DNA of 64,000 nt, taken from positions 62,001-126,000 of the forward strand of contig JAUHZY010000001.1 of assembly GCA_030425825.1 (NCBI GenBank), given 5' to 3'. The notes beneath the pieces are model-generated. The model worked only from the letters and a program-made list of their open reading frames with translations. It did no database searches and had not been told where the DNA came from. This stretch comes from Alphaproteobacteria bacterium. Lineage in GTDB: Bacteria; Pseudomonadota; Alphaproteobacteria; JAUHZY01. Of the stretch, positions 51,902 to 60,580 are shown one piece after another. Each line of letters opens with the position of its first letter. Positions within the stretch are counted from its first letter, which is position 1. Made by a program: the position numbers and the translations under genes.

Positions 51902-52412
51902 CAGGATAGCTTCTGGGGTTAAATAATTGGTAGTGCCACCACTCTTGGTCAAACCAATCCCACCCTGCGTCCAGCATGATTTTTAGAAGGGTTTTGCGGT
52001 TCTTTTTTGCAGCTTCATCTACTGCTGGGCAGTCATGGTAGGCCTTTTCTGTTAGGTCATCAAAGTCTGTTCCCATGTCCAGTTCCTGACCATTCTCATC
52101 AACTAGCGTTAGATCAATAGCAATGCCACGACAATGTGGTGCGGCACCATTTTGTGGATCAGAGAAAATATCAGGCGCCGCTGCGTAAAAAGCCTCTTGT
52201 ACTTCAAAAGGGCGCCAGGCATCGAATACTTTAAAACGCAATCCTTTTTCTTGTGCCAATAAAATTGCTTTTTCAAGTGCTGGCCTTGCAGCTTCATTCA
52301 GAAGGCAAAAAGGCGTTTCATATAGTGGCTTGTTCAAAATATTATTTGTGCTGGCATATCGGATATCCAGAAGAATGTCGTAGTTTTCTTGTGTGATATC
52401 AAAAAGAGTCAT
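51888..52412 (-). CDS. D-alanyl-D-alanine dipeptidase (VanX/DdpX family)
   Basis: Zinc enzyme that cleaves D-Ala-D-Ala, here probably for cell-wall recycling rather than glycopeptide resistance, as there is no vanH or vanA near. The 174-residue product has the family residues Arg67 (FDAWRP), His93 and Asp100 in PHCRGIAIDLTL (SxHxxGxAxD motif), Glu157 and His160 in EWWHYQL. No signal peptide is visible, so it is likely cytoplasmic. It follows the RND permease gene with no gap and probably shares its transcript. Confidence 0.92.
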   Translation of the reverse strand: MTLFDITQENYDILLDIRYASTNNILNKPLYETPFCLLNEAARPALEKAILLAQEKGLRFKVFDAWRPFEVQEAFYAAAPDIFSDPQNGAAPHCRGIAIDLTLVDENGQELDMGTDFDDLTEKAYHDCPAVDEAAKKNRKTLLKIMLDAGWDWFDQEWWHYQLFNPRSYPVISS

Positions 52413-55400
52413 TTAAATCTCTTGATCAATAGGGCCGCCAGATGATTCTTGTAGTCTTTCAAGTTCTCGTGTTACGGCTTCGGGAGATTTTGTTCCGCGT
52501 GCCAATAATTGATAAAAAACAGGAATGATAAAGATCGTAAAGGCTGTTGAGAAAATCACGCCAGAAAAAACAACAACACCAATTGTTAAGCGACTTTCAG
52601 CCCCGGCGCCTGTCGCCATAAGCAGTGGGACAGCACCCATGCTTGTTGAAACAGCAGTCATTAGAACAGGACGGAAACGTATTGTTGCGGCTTCGATAAT
52701 GGCTTCACGAAAGCGCATACCTTCATCACGTAATTGATTCGTAAACTCAACAATTAAAATACCATTTTTGGCCGCTAGTCCGACGAGCATTATGATCCCA
52801 ATTTGACTGTAAATGTTCAGCGTGCTGCCAATAAGATAAAGTCCAAATAGGGCACCTGTAATAGCAATAGGAACGGTCAACATAATGATGAAAGGGTGTA
52901 CAAAGCTTTCAAACTGTGCTGCGAGAACAAGATAAACAATGAGCAACGCTAAGCCAAAAGTAAAGTAGAGCGATCCTCCTGAATCTTTAAATTCGCGTGA
53001 GAGTCCTTTGACATCAATTTGAGCTTCTTTGGGAAGGTGTTTCTCAGCAATGTTTTCTAAGAACTTGAGCGCCTCACCCAAGCTGTAACCTTCAGCCAAG
53101 TTTGATTCTATTGTGATGGCACGCAATCTGTTGTAACGATTTAAGCTTGCAGAGTCTGCGAACTCAGAGATTTTCACCAAATTTGAAAGAGGGATCAGTT
53201 TGCCTGTTCGTTCTGATCGCACATAAATATTTTTTAGGTCTTGTGGTGATTCACGATCGTCAAGTTTTGCCTGCAAGATAACTTCGTATTCTTCGCCGCG
53301 ATCAATGTAGGTTGTGATATCTTTTGATCCGAGCATTGTTTCTAATGTGCGACCAATATTGAGAAGTGAAACGCCTAGTTCAGCAGCGCGGTTACGGTCA
53401 ATTTCAATGCGCATTTGAGGTTTCGTTTCTTTATAGTCAGTATCAATACCTTGAAGGGCCGGGTTTTTCGATGCGTGTTCTAGAACAATGTCGCGCCATT
53501 CTGCTAGCTGCTCATAAGAGGTGCCGCCAATAACAAATTGGACAGGTTTTCCTAAGCGCTTTTGTCCTAACCCTTGTGGTAAGATAGGGAAAGCCATGAT
53601 CCCTGGATGACGTGAAAACTTGCCAAAAAGCTCGCCTGTGATTTGCTTTGCAGATCTTTCACGTTCTTCCCAAGGCGAGAGAACAACAATGCCAATTCCG
53701 CTGTTTACTTCATCTGAGTTTCCGAAGCTTGCTGGTACGCGTGCAAGTACGCGCCCGGCTTCACCATTTTCAAGAAGAGGCATCATGTCTTGCTCGATTT
53801 TTCTCATATAATCAGATGCATAATCATAACTTGCACCTTCTGGTGCCTTCATGATGACAAAGAAGACACCACGATCTTCTTGAGGCGCATATTCTTGTTG
53901 AATATTTGTCCCAAGGACATAAGAGCAAGCAGAAATGACAATAAATAAAATGATCATCATCAATGGATGACGAAGACATGAAATAAGCGCATGCTTGTAA
54001 AGACGGCTAAACTTGACGAAAAAGTTATCTATCTTTCTATTGAACCAGGGTTTTTCCATATTCTTTTTTAGAAGTTTTGAACACATCATTGGCGACAAGG
54101 TTAGCGCAACAATACTTGAAAATGCGACAGCAGCAGCAATGGTTAGGGCAAACTCTGTAAATAAGCGGCCGATATTTCCTTCAAGAAAGGCAATAGGAAC
54201 AAAAACAGAAATTAAGACAAGGGTGGTTGCAACAACAGCAAAACCAACTTGTCTTGCCCCTTTGTAGGCGGCAAGAAGCGGTGGTTCGCCTTTTTCTATG
54301 CGCCTAAAAATATTTTCTAAAACCACAATGGCATCATCAACCACCAAACCAATTGCCAAAACAAGCGCAAGCAGTGTTAATAGGTTAATTGAAAATCCAA
54401 AAATATTTAAAGCGATAAAGGCTGCAATCAGAGACACAGGTACGGTCATTGCTGGTACAAGCATTGCACGCACATTTCCTAAGAAAATATAAATAACGGC
54501 AACAACAAGCAAGATCGCAACGGCAAGCGTAAAATACACCTCGTCAATAGCGCCATCAATAAAGACAGACGTATCATAACTGTTGTCAATTGTTGTTCCT
54601 TTAGGAAGAGTGGGCGCAATGTTATCAACTTGTTTTTGAATACCACGTGCTACAGCAAGTGTGTTTGCAGTAGATTGTTTAATGATACCCAGCCCAATCA
54701 TGGGTTCACCATTGCCGCGCAGCTCAGACCTTTCATCTTCTGGTCCTATTGAGACATCAGCAACATCCCTAAGGCGTACAAAATAACCATCATTTCCACG
54801 CTTAATGACAAGGTTTCCAAAGTCTTTTGCAGTTTTATATAGGCGCTCAACACGAATAGTGAACTCTCTTGTGTCAGATTCAATGCGGCCCGCAGGAAGT
54901 TCAATATTCTCAGTACGCAGTACCGATTCAATCTCGTTAACTGTAATATTGCGTGCGGCCATTGCAACGCGATCAAGCCAAATACGCATTGCATAGCGTC
55001 TGCCGCCGCCAATACGCACACGTGCGACGCCATCAACAATAGATAGGCGGTCAACAAGATAGCGCTCAGCATAATCTGTCAATTCCATCTGATCCATAAT
55101 AGAGCTAGAAAGGTTTAGCCACATCATTACATCAGTGTTGGCATCTATTTTTGAAATTTCAGGGACAGTCACTTCTTCGGGAAGTTCTTCTGTAACACGC
55201 GAAACGCGATCTCGCACATCGTTTGCAGCATCATCAATATTACGTGATAACTTGAATTCGATCGTGATATCTGACCGTCCATCACGGCTAGAAGATTCGA
55301 TGGATTTAATACCTTCAATGCTGCTGATGCGTCCTTCAATAAGGCGTGTGATTTTTGTCTCAACAATTTTTGCTGATGCACCTCGATAGTATGTTTGCAC

Positions 55401-55538
55401 AGAAACAATAGGCGGATTGACATCAGGGTATTCACGTAAAGGTAGCTGCTTAAAAGATAAAATACCCAAAGCGATTAGGATAAGGCTGATAACGGCAGCA
55501 AAAACGGGGCGTTTAACAGAAACGTCTGAAAGAATCAT
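52413..55538 (-). CDS. RND-family efflux transporter permease (HAE1/AcrB-like)
   Basis: Proton-driven inner-membrane pump of a tripartite drug or solute exporter. The 1041-residue protein has the N-terminal helix MILSDVSVKRPVFAAVISLILIALG, two large periplasmic loops and twelve membrane helices. The proton-relay helix LALVLAIGLVVDDAIVVLENIFRRIE carries the paired Asp. The C-terminal half ends LARGTKSPEAVTRELERL. It overlaps its membrane fusion partner by four bases. No outer-membrane TolC gene is in the window. Confidence 0.96.
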   Translation of the reverse strand: MILSDVSVKRPVFAAVISLILIALGILSFKQLPLREYPDVNPPIVSVQTYYRGASAKIVETKITRLIEGRISSIEGIKSIESSSRDGRSDITIEFKLSRNIDDAANDVRDRVSRVTEELPEEVTVPEISKIDANTDVMMWLNLSSSIMDQMELTDYAERYLVDRLSIVDGVARVRIGGGRRYAMRIWLDRVAMAARNITVNEIESVLRTENIELPAGRIESDTREFTIRVERLYKTAKDFGNLVIKRGNDGYFVRLRDVADVSIGPEDERSELRGNGEPMIGLGIIKQSTANTLAVARGIQKQVDNIAPTLPKGTTIDNSYDTSVFIDGAIDEVYFTLAVAILLVVAVIYIFLGNVRAMLVPAMTVPVSLIAAFIALNIFGFSINLLTLLALVLAIGLVVDDAIVVLENIFRRIEKGEPPLLAAYKGARQVGFAVVATTLVLISVFVPIAFLEGNIGRLFTEFALTIAAAVAFSSIVALTLSPMMCSKLLKKNMEKPWFNRKIDNFFVKFSRLYKHALISCLRHPLMMIILFIVISACSYVLGTNIQQEYAPQEDRGVFFVIMKAPEGASYDYASDYMRKIEQDMMPLLENGEAGRVLARVPASFGNSDEVNSGIGIVVLSPWEERERSAKQITGELFGKFSRHPGIMAFPILPQGLGQKRLGKPVQFVIGGTSYEQLAEWRDIVLEHASKNPALQGIDTDYKETKPQMRIEIDRNRAAELGVSLLNIGRTLETMLGSKDITTYIDRGEEYEVILQAKLDDRESPQDLKNIYVRSERTGKLIPLSNLVKISEFADSASLNRYNRLRAITIESNLAEGYSLGEALKFLENIAEKHLPKEAQIDVKGLSREFKDSGGSLYFTFGLALLIVYLVLAAQFESFVHPFIIMLTVPIAITGALFGLYLIGSTLNIYSQIGIIMLVGLAAKNGILIVEFTNQLRDEGMRFREAIIEAATIRFRPVLMTAVSTSMGAVPLLMATGAGAESRLTIGVVVFSGVIFSTAFTIFIIPVFYQLLARGTKSPEAVTRELERLQESSGGPIDQEI

Positions 55539-56617
55539 TTAGAAATATCCCCAGTGTTTAAAACCCTCACAGGCGCGCCATCTTTAACTTTAATTGTGCC
55601 GTCAACAATAACTTTATCGCCCGGGTTCAGCCCTGAAAGAATTTCAACCTTTCCAGGAAGGCGTTTACCAACAGTCACCTCTTGTCTTTGGGCGATGCCA
55701 TCGGCTGTAATTTTAAAAACAAACTGTTTATCTTGGCGCGGGATTAGAACGGCTTCTGGAACAATGATATTCTCAGTTGCTTCACCTGTTATTTTTACAG
55801 ACATCAGCATGCCCGGCTTAATCACGTGGTTTTCATTTTTAATGATTGCCCGAACAGTTGCTGATCTTGTGACAGGGTCAATGCGCAGGTCCACAGTTTC
55901 AATCATTCCGTTAAAAACCATGGACGAATGTGATGGCGATGTAGCTTGTATACTTGTCCCTTTCTTTAGTTGAGAAAGGAGAGTTTCAGGGACAGAAAAA
56001 TCGAGCTTGATTTGATCGATATCATCTAGGGTTGTGATTTGAGTTCCTGGGGTGACAAGACTGCCAGGGCTGACATCTCGCAAGCCAAGAAGTCCAGAGA
56101 AGGGCGCCTTGATAGAGCGATCAGAAATGCGTGCACTTATCGCATGGACGCGTGCGCGTGCGCTGTTCATCAATGCAAACTGCTCATCAAGCCTTGATTG
56201 TGTTGCGGCATTCTTTTTGACAAGGTTTTTAATGCGTTTATATTGTTTTTCGGCCTCTGCAAGTGTTGATTGTTCTTCTTCAAGTTGAGCCGTTTCTTCA
56301 TCATTTGTTAACTCAACTAAAACAGTTCCCTTGTCAACCTTGTCTCCGTCAAGGAAATTTATTTTATTTACAGTTTCGGTCACTTTTGATGTAATAATGA
56401 CAGACTCATTTGCTTTTGCTGTTCCAAGTGCTTCAATTGTATAAGGAATCTTTTCTTCTTTTGCGATGACAGATGTAACGCCAATAGGGCCAAAAGACAT
56501 GCTTTTTTTTGGGGCTTCTTTGTCTCCAAACTGCTTGTACACAACAAATCCCAGCATAATCAGAACAAGAATAGCAAGGGCGAGTAGAAATGTATTTTTT
56601 TTGACAACACGAACCAT
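55535..56617 (-). CDS. RND efflux membrane fusion protein (periplasmic adaptor)
   Basis: Links the RND pump to an outer-membrane channel. The 360-residue protein has an N-terminal anchor (about 8-26, TFLLALAILVLIMLGFVVY). The barrel-sandwich half (IEALGTAKANESVIITSKV) is followed by a coiled-coil hairpin (LEEEQSTLAEAEKQYKRIKNLV...), then APFSGLLGLRDVSPGSLVTPGTQITTL and a beta-barrel ending KVEILSGLNPGDKVIVDGTIKVKDG. These are typical of MdtA/AcrA-like proteins. It is the first gene of the efflux operon (adaptor-pump-VanX-like dipeptidase). The region upstream carries a perfect palindrome that may be its operator. Confidence 0.94.
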   Translation of the reverse strand: MVRVVKKNTFLLALAILVLIMLGFVVYKQFGDKEAPKKSMSFGPIGVTSVIAKEEKIPYTIEALGTAKANESVIITSKVTETVNKINFLDGDKVDKGTVLVELTNDEETAQLEEEQSTLAEAEKQYKRIKNLVKKNAATQSRLDEQFALMNSARARVHAISARISDRSIKAPFSGLLGLRDVSPGSLVTPGTQITTLDDIDQIKLDFSVPETLLSQLKKGTSIQATSPSHSSMVFNGMIETVDLRIDPVTRSATVRAIIKNENHVIKPGMLMSVKITGEATENIIVPEAVLIPRQDKQFVFKITADGIAQRQEVTVGKRLPGKVEILSGLNPGDKVIVDGTIKVKDGAPVRVLNTGDISK

Positions 56618-56723
56618 ATTTTTACCTTATTTTATAATAAATGTATGATAGGTCTAAAGGCTCTGAAAGTCCAGTTTTATCCTTTGAAAAATGTTCGGGT
56701 TAACCTCTTTGAATTATTGATTT

Positions 56724-56747
56724 TTTGTTGACATGTTTGTCAACAAA
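56724..56747. promoter_or_regulatory. Perfect 10-4-10 palindrome, candidate repressor operator
   Basis: TTTGTTGACA-TGTT-TGTCAACAAA is a perfect inverted repeat in the 227-base gap between the divergent RND operon and the 73-residue gene. The half-site TGTTGACA recurs at 56767-56774, where it overlaps the -35 of the plus-strand promoter. This is the layout expected of a TetR- or MarR-type operator, but no such regulator gene lies in the window. Confidence 0.6.
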
Positions 56748-56768
56748 GTGTTTTTTTTAGAAAAAATG

Positions 56769-56797
56769 TTGACAGGGGTGTATGTTCGCAATATTTT
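56769..56797 (+). promoter_or_regulatory. Sigma-70-type promoter for the 73-residue gene
   Basis: A perfect TTGACA (56769-56774), a 17-base spacer and TATTTT (56792-56797), 48 bases before the ATG. The -35 is part of the recurring TGTTGACA half-site, so binding there would block transcription. Confidence 0.7.
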
Positions 56798-56844
56798 CCG
56801 CTGTATTAGCATAGTGCAACATATCAAAACTTAGGAGGTTAAAA

Positions 56845-57066
56845 ATGTCTCGCACAAATATTTTTGAAAGTATTATAAACGGTGTTGTCGAAAGTTTTTC
56901 TGTAAAGAAGGGCATGCAAATAATCCCAAGCTCTCAGCACAAGAAAGCTGATGCTGGTAAAAAAACGGCTGAGCCAGTTGTTTTTGAAGTAAGTGATTTA
57001 GAGCGTGCAGGGTTGCACAAATCTGCAAGAACTTTTGGCACAAATGGCTTTTTTAAGCATCGTTAA
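56845..57066 (+). CDS. Small hypothetical protein, 73 residues
   Basis: No family is recognised. The product is basic, with a short amphipathic N terminus (TNIFESIINGVVESFSVKKG) and a Lys-rich middle, and ends ARTFGTNGFFKHR. The case that it is real rests on a very good AGGAGG seven bases before the ATG and a good promoter upstream. It is single-gene, divergent from the RND efflux operon, and its stop overlaps the convergent hydrolase by four bases. Confidence 0.68.
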   Translation: MSRTNIFESIINGVVESFSVKKGMQIIPSSQHKKADAGKKTAEPVVFEVSDLERAGLHKSARTFGTNGFFKHR

Positions 57067-57818
57067 TCGATGTATCTACTTGCCCAGGCCGCAAGGACTT
57101 CGGCAACATATTTATCATCTTTAGCACGTGTTAAAAGATGATCTGCATCATCCAGAGAGACAAAACTCTTTGGATGCTTTGCTGCTTGAAAGATTTTTTG
57201 AGCGTTATCTATTTCAACTGTTTCGTCAATCGGCGAATGAAAAACCAGCAATGCTTTATCCAAGTTTTTAATATGTTCTTCCATATTATGTGCAGTTAAA
57301 TCATCCAAGAATTGTTTTTTAATTTTAAACTCACGCCCAGAAAGCGTGATGCATGCCTCTCCATCACGTGCGATGACTTCTTGTTTTTGTTCAAAGAGAT
57401 GAAGTACATGCGCAGGTTCAAATGGTGCGCCAATCGTTGCAACAGCCCTGGCTTCTGGAATGCCACCTGCTGCGGCAAGCGTGGCTGTGCCCCCGAAGCT
57501 ATGTCCAATGACAATGTGTGGTGCGCTGTAATGTTCACGCATGTGATCTGCGGCAGCAATAAGGTCTTCGACATTGGATGAAAAATTCGTGTTTGCAAAT
57601 GCGCCGTCGCTGTGCCCAAGGCCTGTAAAGTCAAAGCGAAACATTGCGATATTGAGGGCGTTTAGTTCTTTGCTGATACGTGTTACTGCACTTAAATCTT
57701 TAGAGCATGTAAAGCAATGTGCAAACAAAACATAGGCAACAGGGTTTTCTGGTGTGTCTAGCCTTGCAGAAAGGTCCTCCCCTAATGCGCCTTTAAATTG
57801 TACCTCGAAACCTGCCAT
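57063..57818 (-). CDS. Alpha/beta hydrolase
   Basis: A cytoplasmic serine hydrolase of unknown substrate. The 251-residue protein has the nucleophile elbow GHSFGG (Ser107), FAHCFTCSKDLSAVTRIS near residue 32 as oxyanion region, FDFTGLGHSDG, and a late DDADHLLTRAKD with the catalytic His. The HCFTCSKD/FANTNFSSNVEDL pattern is that of hydrolases that in some bacteria are fused to an OsmC domain; here the OsmC part is missing. It has a separate leader and no obvious operon partner. Confidence 0.9.
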   Translation of the reverse strand: MAGFEVQFKGALGEDLSARLDTPENPVAYVLFAHCFTCSKDLSAVTRISKELNALNIAMFRFDFTGLGHSDGAFANTNFSSNVEDLIAAADHMREHYSAPHIVIGHSFGGTATLAAAGGIPEARAVATIGAPFEPAHVLHLFEQKQEVIARDGEACITLSGREFKIKKQFLDDLTAHNMEEHIKNLDKALLVFHSPIDETVEIDNAQKIFQAAKHPKSFVSLDDADHLLTRAKDDKYVAEVLAAWASRYID

Positions 57819-57884
57819 GACTTTCCTCCACCATGTTTTCTCTTTTTATAGAATGCGGATTATTTTATTGATTTGCAACATTTT

Positions 57885-58691
57885 TTAGTGAGTATTGAGA
57901 AGGTTTGGGCCAATTCTTAGTGGTTGTATCTCTGTTGCAAGGCCTGTGCTGTTATCCGTGTCGATAATTATACCACAAAGTGTTCCTGCGCCGCTGGCAA
58001 ATTCAATGCGCGATGTTCTTCTTTTGGTTTTAAAGCGTGAAATCGTTGTTTCAGGAACAACGCCAATAACCGAGTTATAGTCACCACACATGCCCGCATC
58101 TGTTTGATAGGCAGTGCCGCCTGGCAATATCTGTGCATCAGCTGTTGGAATATGTGTGTGTGTGCCAACAACACATGAAACACGGCTGTCCAACATAAAT
58201 GCCATCGCCATCTTTTCGCTGGTCGTTTCAGCATGCGCATCTACCAAAATAAAATCAACATTAGCTTTGAGAAAGTTTTCAGCAAGGACTTCTTCCACAG
58301 CGGTAAAAGGATTATCATAAGAGTCCATAAACAATTGACCAATCAGGTTAATGACAAGAATGCGTTGTCCGTTGGATGCACGATAAATATGATGTCCTTT
58401 GCCAGGCGTTCCTTTGGGATAGTTCAGTGGACGCAGAAGGCGGCTGTCACTTTCAATAAAATCAACAATTTCATTTTTGTCCCATGAATGATTGCCGCCT
58501 GTCAGCACATCAATGCCACAATCAAAAAGTTCATGACATATTTTTTCTGTGATACCGGCACCACCAGCAGCATTTTCACCGTTTGCAATAACAAAATCAG
58601 CGTTAAGTTCTTTCCGAAGGTCAGGTAATTTTTGCGCAATGATTTGACGGCCTGATCGCCCCATAATGTCACCTAAGAAAATTACACGCAT
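57885..58691 (-). CDS. YmdB-like metallophosphoesterase (TIGR00282 family)
   Basis: Members such as Bacillus YmdB hydrolyse 2',3'-cyclic nucleotides and affect biofilm and motility choices. The 268-residue product shows the metal-site order FLGDIMGRSGRQ, NGENAAGGAGIT, TGGNHSWDKNE, VDAHAETTSEK and VVGTHTHIPTADAQIL. It overlaps the cyclo-ligase gene by ten bases and is the last gene of the run from flhA. Confidence 0.94.
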   Translation of the reverse strand: MRVIFLGDIMGRSGRQIIAQKLPDLRKELNADFVIANGENAAGGAGITEKICHELFDCGIDVLTGGNHSWDKNEIVDFIESDSRLLRPLNYPKGTPGKGHHIYRASNGQRILVINLIGQLFMDSYDNPFTAVEEVLAENFLKANVDFILVDAHAETTSEKMAMAFMLDSRVSCVVGTHTHIPTADAQILPGGTAYQTDAGMCGDYNSVIGVVPETTISRFKTKRRTSRIEFASGAGTLCGIIIDTDNSTGLATEIQPLRIGPNLLNTH

Positions 58692-59236
58692 TTAATTACT
58701 TCTTTCTCTGTTGCGATAAAATCGAGTTGCTCATCATGTTTGTTAATGGGAAGTTTGTCAACTTCTTGGCTGCTGAAGCCGACACCAATGGCTAGAATAT
58801 CTTTTTTTTGGCGCAGCATTTTGAGTGTTCTGTCATAAAATCCACCGCCATACCCTAAGCGATTTCCTTGGCGATCAAATCCGACCAATGGCACAAAAAG
58901 GATGTTTGGTGTAACAGCCTCATTTTCTGTCGGTGGTTCAGGAATGTTATAATGCCCTGTTTTGTTATTGTCTTGAGGGGACCACAATCGAAAAGATAAT
59001 GGTGTATTTTTTTCAATAACAATAGGCATACAACACGCGTGTTTTTGGTGGTGAAGCGCTGTGAAAAGAGGTGCAATAGAAGCTTCGCTTTTTATCTGAA
59101 GATAGCCTGCAATAATATCGTCATTTTTGAAAGAAAATGTTTTGGTGACCTGTTCGACAATACTTCTTTCAGCTTCAAGTCTATTTTCAATATACTTGCG
59201 TTTTGTTAGAAGCTTTTTTCGAAGAGAAGACTTCAT
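58682..59236 (-). CDS. 5-formyltetrahydrofolate cyclo-ligase
   Basis: ATP-dependent enzyme that returns 5-formyl-THF to 5,10-methenyl-THF. The 184-residue product has the basic N terminus SSLRKKLLTKRKYIE, FVPLVGFDRQGNRLGYGGGFYDR as the binding motif (GxGGGxYD), and a C-terminal AIGVGFSSQEVDKLPINKHDEQLDFIATE, all family features. Its ATG starts right after the flbD stop. The 6S RNA gene often near this enzyme is not between them. Confidence 0.95.
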   Translation of the reverse strand: MKSSLRKKLLTKRKYIENRLEAERSIVEQVTKTFSFKNDDIIAGYLQIKSEASIAPLFTALHHQKHACCMPIVIEKNTPLSFRLWSPQDNNKTGHYNIPEPPTENEAVTPNILFVPLVGFDRQGNRLGYGGGFYDRTLKMLRQKKDILAIGVGFSSQEVDKLPINKHDEQLDFIATEKEVIKCV

Positions 59237-60568
59237 TTATGAAGCAGGTGGAACATTAACACCTTCTTCTGAGTAAAGGCGTAACTTATTGCGAAGTGTT
59301 CGGATGGAGATGCCTAGCATGTGTGAGGCGTGCGTTCGGTTTCCAAGGCAGTGTTTGAGGGTGTCAATGATTAGATCTTGCTCAACATTTGCGACGGTTT
59401 TTCCAACAAAGGAGGCGCTGTTCTCGTCATCTTCTTCAGCCGTTTGTGCCGAAGACTCATCGTTTTTAGAGGAGGCAGAAAACATTATCGCATCTGGTGT
59501 AATGCTGTTTTCTTGTTCTAAAAGAATTGCACGATGCATGGTGTTTTCAAGTTCTCTGACATTTCCAGGCCAAGAGTGTGATTGCAACATTTCTAGCGTC
59601 TCTTTTGCAATTGGTTTGGTCTTTAGGCCGTTTAGCTCGGAGTATTTTTTCACGAAATGCTTTGACAGAATATCAACATCATTTGGTCTTTTGCGTAAGG
59701 GGGGAAGGTCAAAATGAAAAACATTTAAGCGGAAGTAAAGATCTTCACGAAAAACACCTTCTTTTACAGCTTCGGCAAGATCGCGGTTGCTTGTTGCGAT
59801 GAGGCGGATATCAACCTTAACAGGTTTAGTGCCACCTACACGGTCAATCTCACGTTCTTGTATTGCACGTAAAAGTTTTGCTTGAAGGCGCGGGTCCATT
59901 TCACTGATTTCGTCAAGAAGAAGTGTGCCGCCATTTGCTGCTTCAAATTTACCGACTCGCTTGGAAACGGCCCCTGTAAATGCACCTTTTTCATGTCCAA
60001 ACAACTCAGACTCAAGAAGGTTTTCAGGAATCGCTGCGCAGTTCACAGAAACAAAACTTTTACTGGCACGTTTGCTTTTGCTATGAATATAGTTTGCCAT
60101 CACTTCTTTACCAGTCCCCGATTCCCCAGTGACAAGAATAGAAGCATCGCTTGGCGCAACACGGTCAGCCAGTTCAATAACTTTTTTCATCGATTCATCA
60201 TTGAAAATAAAGCTTTTAGAATTGTCTGTAATAGCCTGTAAGACAGCGGCAATAAGCTCAGCATCTGGTGGCATTGGAATGTATTCTTTTGCACCAGATT
60301 TAATAGCATTTACTGCGGCCTCAGAGTCAACTTCAATACCACAAGCAACCACAGGCAGAGAAATATGTTCCTGTTCAAGGCTTTTAATAAGCTCAGAGAC
60401 ATCATGAACAACATCTATCATGGCAAGGTCGCCACTGTGTCCTGCACGAATAATTTTCATCGCCTCTGTTACAGTTTCAGCATAAGTAACGTGCGCACCT
60501 TTACTATGTGCGATTTGTCCTGCTTCTTTGATAGGTCCTGTTGGGGACCCAATAATTAGTAGTCTCAT
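59237..60568 (-). CDS. flbD: Sigma-54-dependent flagellar regulator, FlbD-like
   Basis: Activates late flagellar genes with RpoN. Residues 1-118 are a receiver-like domain, with Asp52 in MIDVVHD but without the acidic pair near residue 8 (LLIIGSP) and without the switch Lys (IPMPPD), so it may not be phosphorylated in the usual way. The AAA+ domain has GESGTGKE (148-155), GAFTGA (195-200) for sigma-54 contact, and LLLDEISEMD. The C-terminal Fis-type helix-turn-helix ends HCLGNRTHASHMLGISIRTLRNKLRLY. The length of 443 residues and the order flhA-motA-flbD support the FlbD call. Confidence 0.88.
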   Translation of the reverse strand: MRLLIIGSPTGPIKEAGQIAHSKGAHVTYAETVTEAMKIIRAGHSGDLAMIDVVHDVSELIKSLEQEHISLPVVACGIEVDSEAAVNAIKSGAKEYIPMPPDAELIAAVLQAITDNSKSFIFNDESMKKVIELADRVAPSDASILVTGESGTGKEVMANYIHSKSKRASKSFVSVNCAAIPENLLESELFGHEKGAFTGAVSKRVGKFEAANGGTLLLDEISEMDPRLQAKLLRAIQEREIDRVGGTKPVKVDIRLIATSNRDLAEAVKEGVFREDLYFRLNVFHFDLPPLRKRPNDVDILSKHFVKKYSELNGLKTKPIAKETLEMLQSHSWPGNVRELENTMHRAILLEQENSITPDAIMFSASSKNDESSAQTAEEDDENSASFVGKTVANVEQDLIIDTLKHCLGNRTHASHMLGISIRTLRNKLRLYSEEGVNVPPAS

Positions 60569-60580
60569 CTTGTGTCTCTA

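Noticed and set aside
51888-52412. Vancomycin resistance function for the VanX-like gene
   Set aside because: No vanH, vanA, vanR or vanS partners are present, and the host appears Gram-negative; a cell-wall recycling role is more likely.
59230-59240. 6S RNA gene next to 5-formyltetrahydrofolate cyclo-ligase
   Set aside because: There is no space: the cyclo-ligase start abuts the flbD stop, and the downstream gene overlaps it.
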